A stretch of 64,000 nucleotides of DNA. It comes from Anisakis pegreffii. Taxonomy: Eukaryota > Nematoda > Chromadorea > Rhabditida > Anisakidae. This document shows positions 26,701 through 39,238 of the stretch, in pieces. The stretch covers positions 248,001 to 312,000 of the forward strand of contig JAPYMA010003011.1 of assembly GCA_035041965.1 (NCBI GenBank), in the 5' to 3' direction. A program made the translations under genes and the position numbers. The notes beneath the pieces were generated by a model that saw nothing but the letters and a program-made list of their open reading frames with translations, searched no databases and was not told where the DNA came from. Positions within the stretch are counted from its first letter, which is position 1. The number at the start of each line of letters is the position of its first letter.

Positions 26701-29700
26701 CAATTCCTTCGAAACAAAAACACTTTCTGAATGTGAATGAAATTAAAGGTTTCAAGAATTACAAACGTCTATGTTCCCCATTCATCCTTGCAACCTATGT
26801 AAATCCAAATCGATGACCGTCAATTCTTATAGATACGGCTACAAATCTAGTGTCTTTTTGCAATCAGTTACAATCTTTATGCATCATGAACTCCACCTAT
26901 CTCCAAGCAAACACCATACAGCAGTATCGGAGCACAATATAACCTACTCAGTATCAAATGTTCAAATTATTGGATTAAGAGCAGTTGTGCATCATGCTTG
27001 ATTACATAAAGGCACCCTTAACTAGCAAGAGTCTGATTGCCTACGAGTATCCGCTCGTTGGTGTTGAATAAAAATAGATTCACTCAATTTTCGCAATCGC
27101 GCATAAATAAGATGGCAATACGTCAAGAGAACTCAAGGAACTAGCAAGAGAGATGATACTCGCTGAGAATGTAATCGTTCCTACTGTCGTCACATGGGTG
27201 CATTCTTTGAGTTCGCATTGGAGCTTAATGACGTTCAGTGGTGGATGAGTCACCAGTATTCAGTGCATTACAACAAAAATATCACATCTGTCCAGCATCA
27301 ACATTTGAAAACGTCACGCAGCCTTAAAAACTCTTCACATGAACTAATCTTATACTGTAACTCATAAAGCTTCTATCTCTTCGCAGGAATGTTTTGGTCT
27401 GAAGTGAAACAGCTTTGGGAGGAAGGATTTAAAAAGTATGTCTATCAATGGTGGAACTGGCTAGATTTTATCATGATGTGTTTATACCTGTGCACCATAT
27501 CAATCAGGTAATAAATAGATGCATCGTTCATCTTTCAATAATTTTTCACAGCAGTTATGAATTCCATGAATGCGCTTCTTTAACTAAAGTAATTTTCAAG
27601 TATAATGCAAGTTTCCTATGGCGGTTCATTTTGATGCACCTTTACTCTTAAAAGTTCTTGAAAGGAGTTCATTAGCAGTACATTTTGTCCTGGCCAGGTG
27701 ATTCATTTCTTCGATGTAATGAGAGAACAAAATACTAGTTTCATAAATGATCTCTCAATTACAATACACTTGTTCCAACTGAATATGCAAAAAATGATGG
27801 CATGAGTCGAATCAGAAGGCTTTTCAGGGCAAGTGCTTACTACATTCACAATGAAGCAAGGCAAGAAAAACAACTTCGTTACGTTGTACGCACACAATGG
27901 AATGCTTATGAGCCAATACTTATCGCAGAAGCGTTGTTCGCTGTAGCCAATGTGTTCAGTTTCGCTCGCATAATCTATTTGTTTCAAACCAATCCCTACT
28001 TGGGACCATTACAGGTAGTCTTAAGAGCCAAATAAATCAAACCATTCGGCCCAACAATAGAACAGAATCTGTACATTAGGGTGGGCTAAGATATGGAACG
28101 TTTCAATTTTTTATTGTCGAAAACGTCCCTCGGTCCAGCCTTAAGAAATTATTAGAATATCGATGCAAGCTGGGATCATGAGTAACTTATCTTCACTATT
28201 GTTACCTAAATATTCTAAAAGGTGACAGCACGTTAAGGGAAATTGTATCTCAAGCATTCCACTAGCATCATCAAAATTTCATAGCATATAATCTAAACTT
28301 TCATGAATGCCAATTATTTCAGATCTCCTTGGGCTGTATGCTTGTTGATGTCGCGAAATTTTGTTTCATATTTATTTTAATTATCAGCAGTTTTTCGATT
28401 GGGTTAGCTCAGCTTTATTGGTATTATGATCCTTTCACGCCAGTCTGCCTCACACCAGATAGCTGCCGACAGGAGCAAAATGCATTCTCCTCGTAAGTGT
28501 TTCAAATTTCATTCGCTCATCCAACGGTTTCACTTACGCGCAATCAAAACCTTCTTCATTTATCTGGGTAGCTTATAATATAGTTACATCGGGGCAAAAC
28601 TGAGCTCGTGGCGCTCGAGAGTAGGGCGCAAGGTCGAGTGTTGCTGAGACCTTGTAACTGCTCGAGGGCTGTCTGAGGTCGGGATCCTCAAGAACATGGG
28701 ACACAGTTGAACTCCCTAAAACTCGAATGTGCTTAGGAATCGTCGACGCAATCGTGGTTCATGGTTTAATTTCTTGAAGTGACTTCCAGCTCATCTTATT
28801 TTGTATGATTGAAATAGCTTGGCTACACTACCAGAATCTTTATCCGACTCGATTGCTGAATATGTACTTTCATATACTCATAAAGGCTGAAGTAATTGAA
28901 TTTAGTGCATATTCAGAATAGCCAGTTCATACCTCACCTTACTCTGGTCGCTGTTTTCGATCACAAAGGTTGAGGACACAGATGTGATTGAAGAGCATTA
29001 CTTCACGATGTTTGTTGGTAGTGGTATGTTTATTGTATATCATATGACTTCAATTATTGTGTTGCTGAATATGTTGATCGCTATGATGTCGCATTCATTT
29101 CAACGAATCAACGTGAGTATTTCAACGTTAACTTCCTATTAGCTGCTTTGTGGCGAATTTTGGTCAGTGATAAGCAATGTATTTACATCCGTTTTTATGA
29201 TAAACAATTATTTCAGAATGTCTAAATTACTTCACAGCAGTATTTAATTCTGAGCAATGCACCCACTACAACATAAAAATCGTTTGCTAAAAAAAGTGAT
29301 AAAATGGGCTGATGATGTGTACCACACGTAACACTTTTAAGGATGCAGCTGATTTGGAATGGAAATTTCATCGAACAAAACTATGGATGGCCCATTTTGA
29401 CGAAGGTTCAAGCCTGGCACCACCGTTCAATATTATTATAACACCAAAAGCAATATACTATTTTGTTTGCTCAATTGTAAACTGTGTGCGTTCTTTATGT
29501 GGCAGATATCAATACACAAAGAACTACAATCGTGCTACTATAAGGGTGAGTGTATTTACCTCGTCAATATTCCGACCGCTGATTCTCATCATTGATCAAT
29601 CTGAGGTAGAAAGTTTGAATGTTTGGATACGAGTTCGCTGAAAGAGGTATGAATAAAATTTCAGCGCCCTGGTTACAAACGTAAAAGAAATCTTAGCAGC

Positions 29701-31861
29701 GATAGTACTGTGAGTCGAGCACTTACGTATTCAGATATTATTCGCAGGTGGGTTAATATTTGGCATATTGCAGTTTCAATGCGTTTTTTTGTCATGTGGA
29801 CCTGTATTGGCTACCGTCGGATGGTACCAAATGAAAATTTTAGCAAGATATATTGAGAAATTACATTCTTGTTTATTTCGGCAAAAATCGTGTGCGACAA
29901 ATGAATTTGAGTTCGAAGATTTGCAGACTTGTCTCGCGTTTTATACATCAAACAAAGAAAGATATTAAAACCGACGGGGTGACGGAAGATGATCTTCTCG
30001 AGATCAAACAGGACATTCGCAGTTTGAGGTGTGTCCGTGAAGCCGATTGTTAAAAGGGCCGATTATAACTAATATTACTGCGTCACCTCCTCACTCCTAT
30101 TCTTAACTTTCTTAGTATTTCTCTTCAACCGTATTCATTTCCCCTTTCAAATTGCTGACTAGTTTTTTGAAGCATGAGCTAAAATCACTTTACATGTGAC
30201 ATTTTCGCTGATTCGGTGTTAGTCCTCATTGTCTACTGATGACGTTGAAAAACCGACCATAAGTTGATGATGCCTGCCATTTCTTTTGTTCGAAGCAAAC
30301 TCAAGTGTGGAAGTTCAGATATGAGCTTCGCGATGATCGGAGAAAAGAGATCGTTCGTTCATCATCCCATATTGATGCGGTTAAACGTGATATTATGCGC
30401 ACGATGTCGTCGACTCATTTCTCTGTACTGCCACGACTTGGTAAAACACCGGCAAACAGCGTTACAGAGGATGTTAAAAATGAGGAGCTTCCCAGCACTC
30501 AACAGATTTTTGAGTATGTAAATGAACGTTTCATTCACTTCTGAGGATGAAAATTACACGGGACCTTCAATTCGTTTCTTATTCTGCTGTCATAAACAGC
30601 TTGCGGTGAACACTTTATGCCCGAAAATATTTGATATTCAATATTACATAATACCTTACAGTTGAACTATCAATTTTCATATCATATCGCTCTCAACTAC
30701 ATGATTTTTAGTTCACAAGCACGTCAATCAAATTCAAGCAGTCACTTGAAAACCTTCTCTTTGCCACCCATAAGCAATGCTAAAGTGGAGTCAATGTCTA
30801 CGCAACAATGTTTTGAGGGATATCAAGCGCTTCCAACTTATTTGAATCAATGCACTGCCTCTACCAAAAAATATTCTTCAGCATGTCCTGAACAATTAAC
30901 GCGTACAGGTTTGTTAATTTCAGCATAGTCTTGTTAATCCAAAAAAATCACTTTCAATTAATACAGTTGAACAAAATTATTAATACTCTTCATTTATCTG
31001 CGAGAAGTCGGAGATGCGACATCACGCGAATACCGCTCACCGGCGATGTGCTGTCATTCCGACAACTTTTGATTTCAGCTATCCTTTATATTCGCTTTTC
31101 ACGATCGCATCTTGTTCAAGAATGCTTCCTCTGTCTTCTGCCGAATGACCTCGTGTATTTAACTTTTCACTTCAGCCATAAACGTGCCACTAATAAACAA
31201 CCCGAACAGCCAAACGCATTCAACGTTCTCGTCACCAATTGCTTCTTCAACTCCACTCATTTGTTCGTCACTTGAGGCTATTCAAGATATACAGGTAACT
31301 TCTATATTACTGTTGTCATACACAATCTCAGAAATTCGAACATATTCCTGTTAAGAAAACTTGCTGTACCAGTGGCGGACCCTCGGAAACAAACTGAGCT
31401 CCCTTAAAAAATAGACTTTCCTACTTCGTTACAGCATTCAGAAGGTTTACCCACTTCCCCAATATTCGCATCATCCTGCTCACCACTGCTCTGAACGTAT
31501 TTTTTCCTCTGATAGGCTTTTCAAAGAGACACAGTCTCTGCTGGCATCTCGTCAGCATCTCGTTGGCGCTCTCAACAGCGTCTGGAATGAATGAAGTCAG
31601 TTTTAGAGGCTGCAAGCTGAGTTGAATCGTAAACTGGATCAGTTATTACGGCAAGTGAATAGCGATGATTCTGAACGTCAGACGTCCTCGATTCCTGTGC
31701 CAGTGTCGGCGAATATGAATATTCACTTTGCACTTTCGGCGGCAACGAAACAAACTGAGTTACCTCAAAGTGAACCGCGCAGAAGACGTGCCACACAATC
31801 GCCGAGTGGTGCTCGCGTTGTTTTTCATGAATCAAATTCAACTACGAATCTCAAAATGTAA
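20734..31861 (+). CDS. trp-1: TRPC-family cation channel (TRP-1-like), complete 19-exon gene
   Basis: Role: plasma-membrane, receptor-operated Ca2+/cation channel downstream of phospholipase C. Exons: 20734-20940, 21712-21868, 22454-22571, 23601-23831, 24636-24726, 24969-25145, 25428-25577, 25827-26112, 27387-27507, 27828-28014, 28323-28492, 28917-29112, 29342-29545, 29665-29747, 29927-30028, 30319-30513, 30712-30908, 31176-31294, 31607-31861. All phases join, giving 1081 codons plus stop. Seen in order: ankyrin-type N-terminus (about 47-190); a zinc site with H197, C201, C203, C206; the family's DPILxAFxLSWEL; six membrane segments (about 375-700); the pore region; the TRP-box stretch LEWKFHRTKLW from 702; TEDDLLEIKQDIRSLRYEL (from 812); a coiled coil near 988-1014. 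The pore reads LLW (640-642) where most TRPCs have LFW. The exon 7 end/exon 8 start (25577/25827 or 25593/25837) and exon 4 start (23601 or 23616) have in-phase alternatives. Paralogue choice (trp-1 versus trp-2) is inferred. Confidence 0.93.
28595..28745. repeat. GC-rich insertion in a TRPC intron
   Basis: Between exons 11 and 12 a GC-rich stretch (gagctcgtggcgctcgag, gggcgcaaggtcgag, gaggtcgggatcctc) contrasts with the AT-rich intron. The word gttgctgagaccttg recurs nearly intact at about 40925-40942 (attgctgagaccttg), again beside a ggatcc, which suggests a dispersed element. No ends are defined. Confidence 0.4.
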
Positions 31862-32617
31862 TTATGAATGTGACCCAATGTGCAGCATGCTGATAGTAAT
31901 ACGCGTTTAAAAAATACTTGAACTACTCTCGTGTGCGTTGCCCATCTGACATCCCAGCGCATCGTTCCTTCAGATTTTGTCAATGATAAATTGTCCGATG
32001 ATTTTTCTTGGATCAAACCAGTATTTTGAACTACCACTTTTTTAAACAATGCAGCCAGTGAAAATTTCCCACCATGAAAACAAATCTGGATATAGGAAAG
32101 TAAAAATGTGATGGCAATAGAAGTCAGAAATTTCAACACAGCGCAACAATTTACCTCGGACACATGGAGCTCTCGACACCACTACAACGATGGTAAGGTC
32201 GAAACATCAATATCGCTAAAAGTTGGTTTGGCGTCGAGACAATCACCATTTGTATCTCACCGTCAGTTTGGCAGCGACATTCATATAAATTGGACGATTC
32301 TTTATTCTGTACAAATATTTGCGAGTAACTCGTTTCAAAGAAGTCGTTAAAGCATAAAACAGTAAATACGACCAGGAATGACGTTCAAAACACAATCAAT
32401 TGATGATAAGTAACATGGAAAACGCAAAGAACATTCCACAACTGCGATAATATTGACAACATATAAGGTCAAAATATACAGCATCATTGCACTTTATTTC
32501 ACCAACACACCGATCATGCACGTTTATTTGCAACTGCTGAGCATGAGAGAATGCTAGCGCAGTATCAAAACTCAGCATGCATACGACAACTGTAAATGCA
32601 TCAGTGATACAGCATTG
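31862..32617. other. 3' region shared by convergent TRPC and Sprouty-type genes
   Basis: This interval of 756 bases holds the 3' UTRs of two tail-to-tail genes. On the minus strand AATAAA occurs at 32493-32498, about 120 bases past the Sprouty-type stop. I see no clear hexamer for TRPC close to its stop and no other gene. Confidence 0.5.
32493..32498 (-). terminator. Possible polyadenylation signal of the Sprouty-type gene
   Basis: Plus-strand tttatt gives AATAAA on the minus strand, about 120 bases downstream of the stop at 32618-32620. Confidence 0.4.
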
Positions 32618-34228
32618 TCATAATTTTGCGCTTATCGTTTGCGGTTGTTCAGTGATCACGGTAACTGAAGATTGTACGCGACGGTCACAATGACATGAGT
32701 TGTCGTTCCATGAGCAATAGATGGCATCGGCAGCAGCCTCACAACCTTTCAGAGGTAAATAGCAACAGAGACACGGCAAACAAGGCAATGCTAGAACAAC
32801 ACAAACGAGCTCAACAATTCGACGACGTCCCAACGCAATCTTCAAACCACTGATTGATGAATTGGAATGAGCATCAGATTGCGATGATTGATGCAAGCAG
32901 TGACAGTGATAGCGAGTTGCTTTCACACAACACATACACGATAATGTGTCCACTAAACAGCTCGACGATAATAAGCACGTATCACCACAAATCCACTTGG
33001 ACGGCAGGTGACGTCGACGTGAGCACTGCACGCATCGACAACGGTGACACTTCGGACACACTCGCAATCTTACCAACGACGATGACGACGATCCATCGAT
33101 GCATTCACTCCGTTTGGCCAGCCGATATTTATCCGCATCGCCGAAAGACACATGAAGAGTGTTTTGAAACGGCTGAAAGTCGATACTGCGTGCATGCGGC
33201 ATCATTTTACAGCAGAGCGCAAACATTTCAAAAAATCGGTTCGTTCCTTAAATTTCGTTTCAGATGTCGAAAGAAAGCATTGTCTAAATGAAGGAGAATT
33301 GAACAGAACGAGAGTGTGCTGGTCGGTCATCTCATTCAAAGAATACGCAGCATGTCTCACTCAATTTATGCTGATGATTTTCGGAATGGATAAGCATCTA
33401 TCAAAAATTCATGCCTCATTCATGCCGAAAATTAGAAACTTTCCCTTATTACAGGAGTATTTAAGAACGGAGTGGTGCGTTGGTGTCTAACATAAGTAAA
33501 TAAATGACTGATCGAAAATAGGTAACTTATTGATAAATTGCGAAACTGACCTTATTCGGAACCCTCATTGTTTTTTGTGGTGAGACGGAATCGTTTCCAA
33601 TAGAGAAGGAACGACTACGTCTAACTGGTGAGGCATCAATGTTAAGGATGCGCTTGGTTATACCATTACCTCCATGTGTGTCGTAATGAGGATTAAGATT
33701 CCGCTTCAGTTTACATGAAAGAGACGAAAGAACGACGGGTACTGTATCCACTGGTGAAATCTCGTCAGATGGTTCAGTCTGACGGCTCGAGTTCACAGCG
33801 ATAATTCGTCGTTTCACATTTATACTGAGATCACTCGTTGATCTCTGTTTTGGCTTCAGTTCATGATCCGACGCTTGATAAGACGAGCTCGTGCTGCAAT
33901 TAGAACGGTAGTTCTACAGTAATTACTTGTAAAAGTGGGCCGATCTCATCCAACATCTAGTCCCACTACTATCTGTGACCGTTGGGATATGGTGGTGATG
34001 ATAGCACTTTTGGCGTCTAGATATACCGAACTGCACCCAACATTTCATCCCACGAAATCAAGTCATGAATGAAGCGACAGGTGACACACGTCGAAGCGAT
34101 CATATGTTAAATCAAAAAGAGAACGAATACCTCGGTTGTTCTATGCCTGACATACTTTGTGCTGCATCTGGCGCTGGAGTGTAGACGTTTTTTTCTGACT
34201 TGGTTAGTCTCGTCGTTGATAAGTGATT
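32618..34228 (-). CDS. Sprouty/SPRED-type RAS-MAPK signalling regulator, 5' incomplete
   Basis: Role of the family: membrane-associated damping of receptor tyrosine kinase/RAS/ERK signalling through a C-terminal cysteine-rich SPR domain. Minus-strand exons with matching phases: 34131-34228, 33551-33893 and 32618-33172 (stop at 32618-32620). The last exon carries the SPR domain: CPKCHRCRCVQC, LPSKWIC, CMCCVK followed by YHC, then a palmitoylation-like hydrophobic segment ending LPCLPCLCCYLPLKGC. The middle exon is serine-rich and basic (VRRSRSFSIG), a likely phosphorylated linker. The block usually found between YHC and the LPCL segment (DNPCSC-like) is replaced by a serine-rich stretch. No EVH1 domain is visible, so Sprouty is favoured over SPRED, but the N-terminus is missing. 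Tail-to-tail with TRPC. Confidence 0.85.
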
Positions 34229-35911
34229 CTGAAATGGATTGTGAATCGAAACCATAAAAATGAAAAGTAATTTTCACTTTAGTCCATTGTCTGTGATGAA
34301 AATGATCAGTAAACAGAGTTGCAAAGCACAAAATCGTACAAATGCAAATAGTGCGTCTGCACTGCTCTGTTTTCTGCAAAATGTTTTCACAAATTCACCG
34401 AGTACGATGGCATGATAGACGAACTTTGAAGCTAATCTGCGGTTAGAAGTGTGGTCCAATGTGACTCGATATCCCCTCACCCCAGATTAGACTGATGATC
34501 AACAGTTAAGGCCGATTTATTTATACAGTTGTCGCAAAATATCAATGCGACTTGTAAACTTACGCATCGATGGATCATACTGTAGATACAGAAACATTCA
34601 AACGGTGAAACGATAATATTCTTTTTTAGTACAAATGAAAGACTGCCAAAGATGTCTTCTGAAGCATTCATGACGCACATAATGTTTCCCTATCAGATCC
34701 TCATTGCCAGTGAAAACAAATCTTTTGAAACGGCAGAGCACAAATGTTAAAAACATTTTATGTTGGTATTTGAATTGTTCAATCTCTGGATACACAAATA
34801 TAATTGAAAATTATTCGAATTGACTTGAGATCTAAACTCTTACTGTCGTCCTTTCTCCACTGAATTGAGTGAAACAAAATCAAAGTCATGATAAAGATGT
34901 TATGACATGAGAAATCTAATCATGTTACAAAGGAATCAATTCATGGATTTTGATTCTTTCTCAACCTGCGCAGAGGCGATGCATCAGAGCTGCAAATGTT
35001 TTTTTTTTCATTCGCATTCCTTAATGCTCATACTGGAAATAAAAATTTAACATCAATCACAAGTCTAGTGTTAATCGGGCGGAAACTCTATTATTGTTGC
35101 ACAAATGAGATGATGTGCTATTTTCAATGCAAACAACAATTTCGCTCTTCAAATACCAACTGAATGGGTCGATCAAAAAATTATTCGGACACGAAAAAAG
35201 CTAGGAATTTGAAACATTCTCGTCGTTCAAAGTAGACTGTGATTACACTGTAATCCAGTCATAATATAATTCTTTTGATCATGCGATAAGTGAACGATAT
35301 GGAATGCCTTTTGTAAGGTATCGCTGAAATTGACTTCACCTCATTCACGAGAATAAAACATCAATTTCATTCACCATTCTGCATTCCCATCATTAATTGT
35401 TTAGATCAACTACCACCATTCAAAACCAATGCTTTTGTTCAACTGACTCAATTTCAAATAATCGGGATGGCATAACTCATTTTAAGTAATAATTCTGTAA
35501 CAATCACTGTTTTATCGAAAGATAATTTGCTTAATGGTTGTCGATATTTTGAACTGATCAAAGTATCATGTCATTGAGCTTACGTCGGTGTAACTGATCG
35601 TGAACATCACATTAAATGTTTAGTTTCGGAATGACATGGCAAAAAATACTCGAATGCGCTTATTCGATAATGAGATGAATCGAACTTACCAATCGTCGAG
35701 AAATTCGAACGAATGATTCATTTTTTGGAATCTTTGGAACAGGTAACGTTCGATCACAATCCGTTTTATCATACATCTGAAGTGTGCAATTAAGATATTG
35801 AATTCAATACAGTTCCACAACAATACGAATCGACGGATTAATGCGACAGTCGCGCTGAGTACAACACGGAGGAAATATAACTACGCATAAAATAAGAAAG
35901 GTGGTTTATTT

Positions 35912-35933
35912 GGGGAGAGGGGGAGGGAGGGGG
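35912..35933 (+). other. G-quadruplex motif
   Basis: Four runs of three or more G separated by loops of one to three bases lie within 22 bases of otherwise AT-rich intergenic DNA. They meet the standard G3+N1-7 rule for an intramolecular quadruplex. Confidence 0.7.
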
Positions 35934-36862
35934 TTCGCTAGATCATTTACCACCATCTAAAACATTTTCCAGCCGACTGGGACGACACATGGCAACTTTC
36001 ATACGGATAGAGATGTAATATAGGAGCAATTACACGAATCAGTTGGGAACACATTGGAATGCTTACAGAATGTGGGCGAGAAACGTGCAAAGAGTGACTG
36101 ATTTAAACAACCTTAATCAAATCAGTAACTTTTGCAGGGCGGACAGATTTGTTCATTTACCAAAAGCTTGAGACAGAAGTTTAAGGCGTTCACTGTATGT
36201 GAGTAAAATGACACAATATGAAATAATACACGATGACGACTTGGTGAGATTTCATATCGTATGACCTATATTTAATTCAGACAATGTTACATGAATACCG
36301 TGATCATTTATCATGCAAATTTGATGTTGCATGTGTACTGCTAAAACGAAGTAGATTTAGTTAATCCGATACTATTATGGCATCGATTGATGCCATTCAA
36401 ACAATATAATCAAATAATCATTTAGAAAAAGTAATAATGAACACTTATGAGTATTTTCAAGGGGAGATAGATGAAGGTAATCAATGCGACAGTTGGAGCA
36501 ATTGAAAAATGTTTTTTTCTGCTGATACAGATTGTGCAGAATTAGTCATCGCGATGCACACAAAGTAAAGGAATGCTTTTTCAAGCGCAACACTGAATGT
36601 ATGTTTTGACGTTTGTTTGCTTTCAGTCGAGAAATATCTCATCCATTAGCCGAAAGCCGTTCATTTACGTTGCATTCTCTTCAGAATGTTGCCACGCCAG
36701 TGGCCTGCTATACAGGTCTATTTCCTGCACTCGCACATATCAAAACTTTCCCATTTCATCATCTTTAACCTGGAGAAGAGAATTCACTTCATGAAGCGGT
36801 AATCACTTGCACAAACTCTGCATGACTTTCGCATTCAAAGCCATCAATGGGTAACAGTTCAC

Positions 36863-36935
36863 CTTGACTTCAGTAAAAAATTGTGGCGTCACTTCCTCGT
36901 TTGGTAATCCAGTTGTATTTGCGTAATTCGCGATT
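36863..36935 (-). CDS. Possible upstream exon of the Sprouty-type gene
   Basis: A 73-base minus-strand stretch begins after an acceptor-like gaaaatag and ends at aag|gtgaac. It stays open in the phase that would join the exon at 34131-34228 and encodes a polar peptide (around NTTGLPNEEVTPQFF). The resulting intron would be about 2.6 kb. Only phase compatibility and composition support it. Confidence 0.25.
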
Positions 36936-37636
36936 CTATTTTCAAAAAACGCTATGACGTAACATGCATATTCATATACAAAACTGACGATCACACTAAA
37001 CGACTTGTGCATATTTATGTGGTAGACTGGGAGAGAATCTAACGAGGCGACATAAAGTCTGCATCGAAATAAAGTTCTGTCGTTATGGCACTGCTAAACG
37101 ATTTACACTTTTGAGGTTACTGCAGTAAATAACGCAGAAATTATTCGGAAGTGAATAAATTTGAATATATGCGCACACAAACAGATAAACTCATTCATTT
37201 CCTATTCATCGGATATTTGCAAGAAAGATGAAAGCAAAAAAAAGGAAATGGTCGTGTACAGCTTCAACTGAAAGGAATACGAAGCAGGTGCGATAGTGGA
37301 TGATGAACACTGTTTTTGTGTAATGCGAACTGTTGAAAGGCCGGATGTTGATGCATTTTGTACGCAATACGGAGGAGATGGCAAACCGAATGAAGACGCA
37401 AACGATGTACATTAGACAACGACCGAATGCAGTTAAAAAAACAAATGCAAAACTGTTTCGACATAATCATCAAGATGCTCAGTGCGGCTGCAGAGAAGAA
37501 TAAACATTCATGTGCGTTGAACACGAATGATCTGTGAAATTGTTTTGCGGATTTTGATACATCATATCCTTGAGCGTTTGGACGATATTTCATCAGCTGA
37601 ATTTCTTAAAAGACCAACTGAGAGAGAGGTGAGACA

Positions 37637-38040
37637 GTGAAAGTGCGACGAGGAATACTTTTAAATACCAAAAGAGAACTGCCACTCAAAAATGGCTTGC
37701 AGAATTCGAAGAAAACAGCCACTTCTTTCCACACTGTACCGTTAGCTGACAGCAACAACTTATTCCCTCATCCTTCGAGCGGAACATCCAAAACCTTCAT
37801 CATAGAGAATATAGGAAAGTGGAATACTTTAAAAATTTGCAGGCGATGATTTTTTTCGAAATTTCGAACTCTTTGAGAACTGAATTGCTGTGCAGCAACT
37901 TTGAGGTAAAATTCAAATGGTTAATGACATGCAAAAAGAATACTGAGAGTTGTTACGATGAAACGGTTTTGAGCAATTCCGTGAATCAAAAGACACAACA
38001 ACCTGAAAAGAATGTGAACAGAACGCATGAAAAGAAATGA
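37637..38040 (+). CDS. Exon-like coding islands, unidentified
   Basis: A basic, serine/asparagine-rich frame at 37637-37849 (starting KVRRGILLNTKREL) is followed by a possible exon, aaatttgcag then an open frame to a gag|gtaaaa donor near 37904, and another open polar frame to 38040. The phases do not join with certainty and no domain is recognised. This could be part of an unknown plus-strand gene or chance. Confidence 0.2.
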
Positions 38041-39238
38041 CTAGGACAAAGTCATGATTCACTGCAGAACAAGTTGCTCGACTACATCAATGACATATCG
38101 TTCGAGCGTTTTTAAGGCCGCCGAACATAATCAGTCTTCGGGAGAATGAATTGCTGAGAATAACATCCACACTGCACGACGTCATATGTTCATTTCGTTA
38201 TGCTAAAGAATTTAAACTTAACAGTTAATGAATCACAAATCATGGAACGCAGTTCGCCTAAACAATCAGTTATGAAGGCGGGCTTATGATGAGAAGATGA
38301 GCCGCTGAGATACGCCGCAGATAGTCTGATGAGAAGATTGAATAGACAGAGATGAATATTGAATGTTACTCTGATACTCATAATGAACCGTACTGCGCAA
38401 ATTATAAAGTGAAGTAATGAATCGAAAGGATGGAATATATACATTTATTCGTTTTCACGAACAGGGACGAACTGAAGTTTGCCGAACGTTTCAACATTTC
38501 CCTAAAGAGCTCGTGAATATCAAGAACTTCTACGGATCGAAGTATGAGAAAAGCGAATAACAACGATGTTGTCTGAATGAATGATCTCACAACGAAAAAA
38601 CAATAAACGGTTAATCATTTACTTGCACAGTTCACTTATTCATTCATTGCAATAAAACTATGAGCCGAAAATTCATAGAAAAGATGCTATGAACGGACTC
38701 AAACTGAAGAACTCTTATTGCAACAAACGGTAGCCTAAGAGTTGAAAAAATTCGAAATAAAGAATGCAGAAATTTTAAAACGATGGGAATAACCAAACTG
38801 ACATTGCTGACCACTTGTTCTCTTGGGTAAAAAATTGATAGTTTATGCTGTCCATCGAGAATCTTCGATGGCTCCAGAAATTGGACAATGTGGTTACTTC
38901 GTGATCAGGAAAGCAACATTAGCATTTTTTTAGCAAACATCTTGATGCTCTTTAGCAAAACAGTCGATATTACGTAACAAATTCATTCGGCGAAAAAAGT
39001 TGAGCACAGACAGACACATCGATTCATTGATTATTCGTGTAATCGTTTTCGTCGAAGTGTTTGTCTAATGAATGTGCAATACACGATGTGTAATACACGA
39101 AACATTCCATAATTCAGATGATTTATTATCGTTCAAAAAACATTTTCTCGAAGCTCAGTAGCGTTCTCTAAATAGTGTTAGACGTATCAGCCACTTCAAT
39201 CTTTGTTTCGTGAATATTTGCGAGTGGCAGAAGTGAAC

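Noticed and set aside
30931..31275. 114-codon frame in the TRPC 3' part
   Set aside because: It is the wrong frame over the exon at 31176-31294; the spliced frame gives a Ser/Thr-rich linker leading in phase to the coiled-coil exon.
33173..33226. N-terminal extension of the SPR exon starting MFALCCKMM
   Set aside because: A TTTCAG acceptor at 33173 and the phase match to 33551-33893 show the coding part starts at 33172; the extension is intron.
32854..33291. 145-codon plus-strand frame
   Set aside because: It lies antisense to the Sprouty-type SPR exon, whose cysteine pattern clearly identifies the coding strand.
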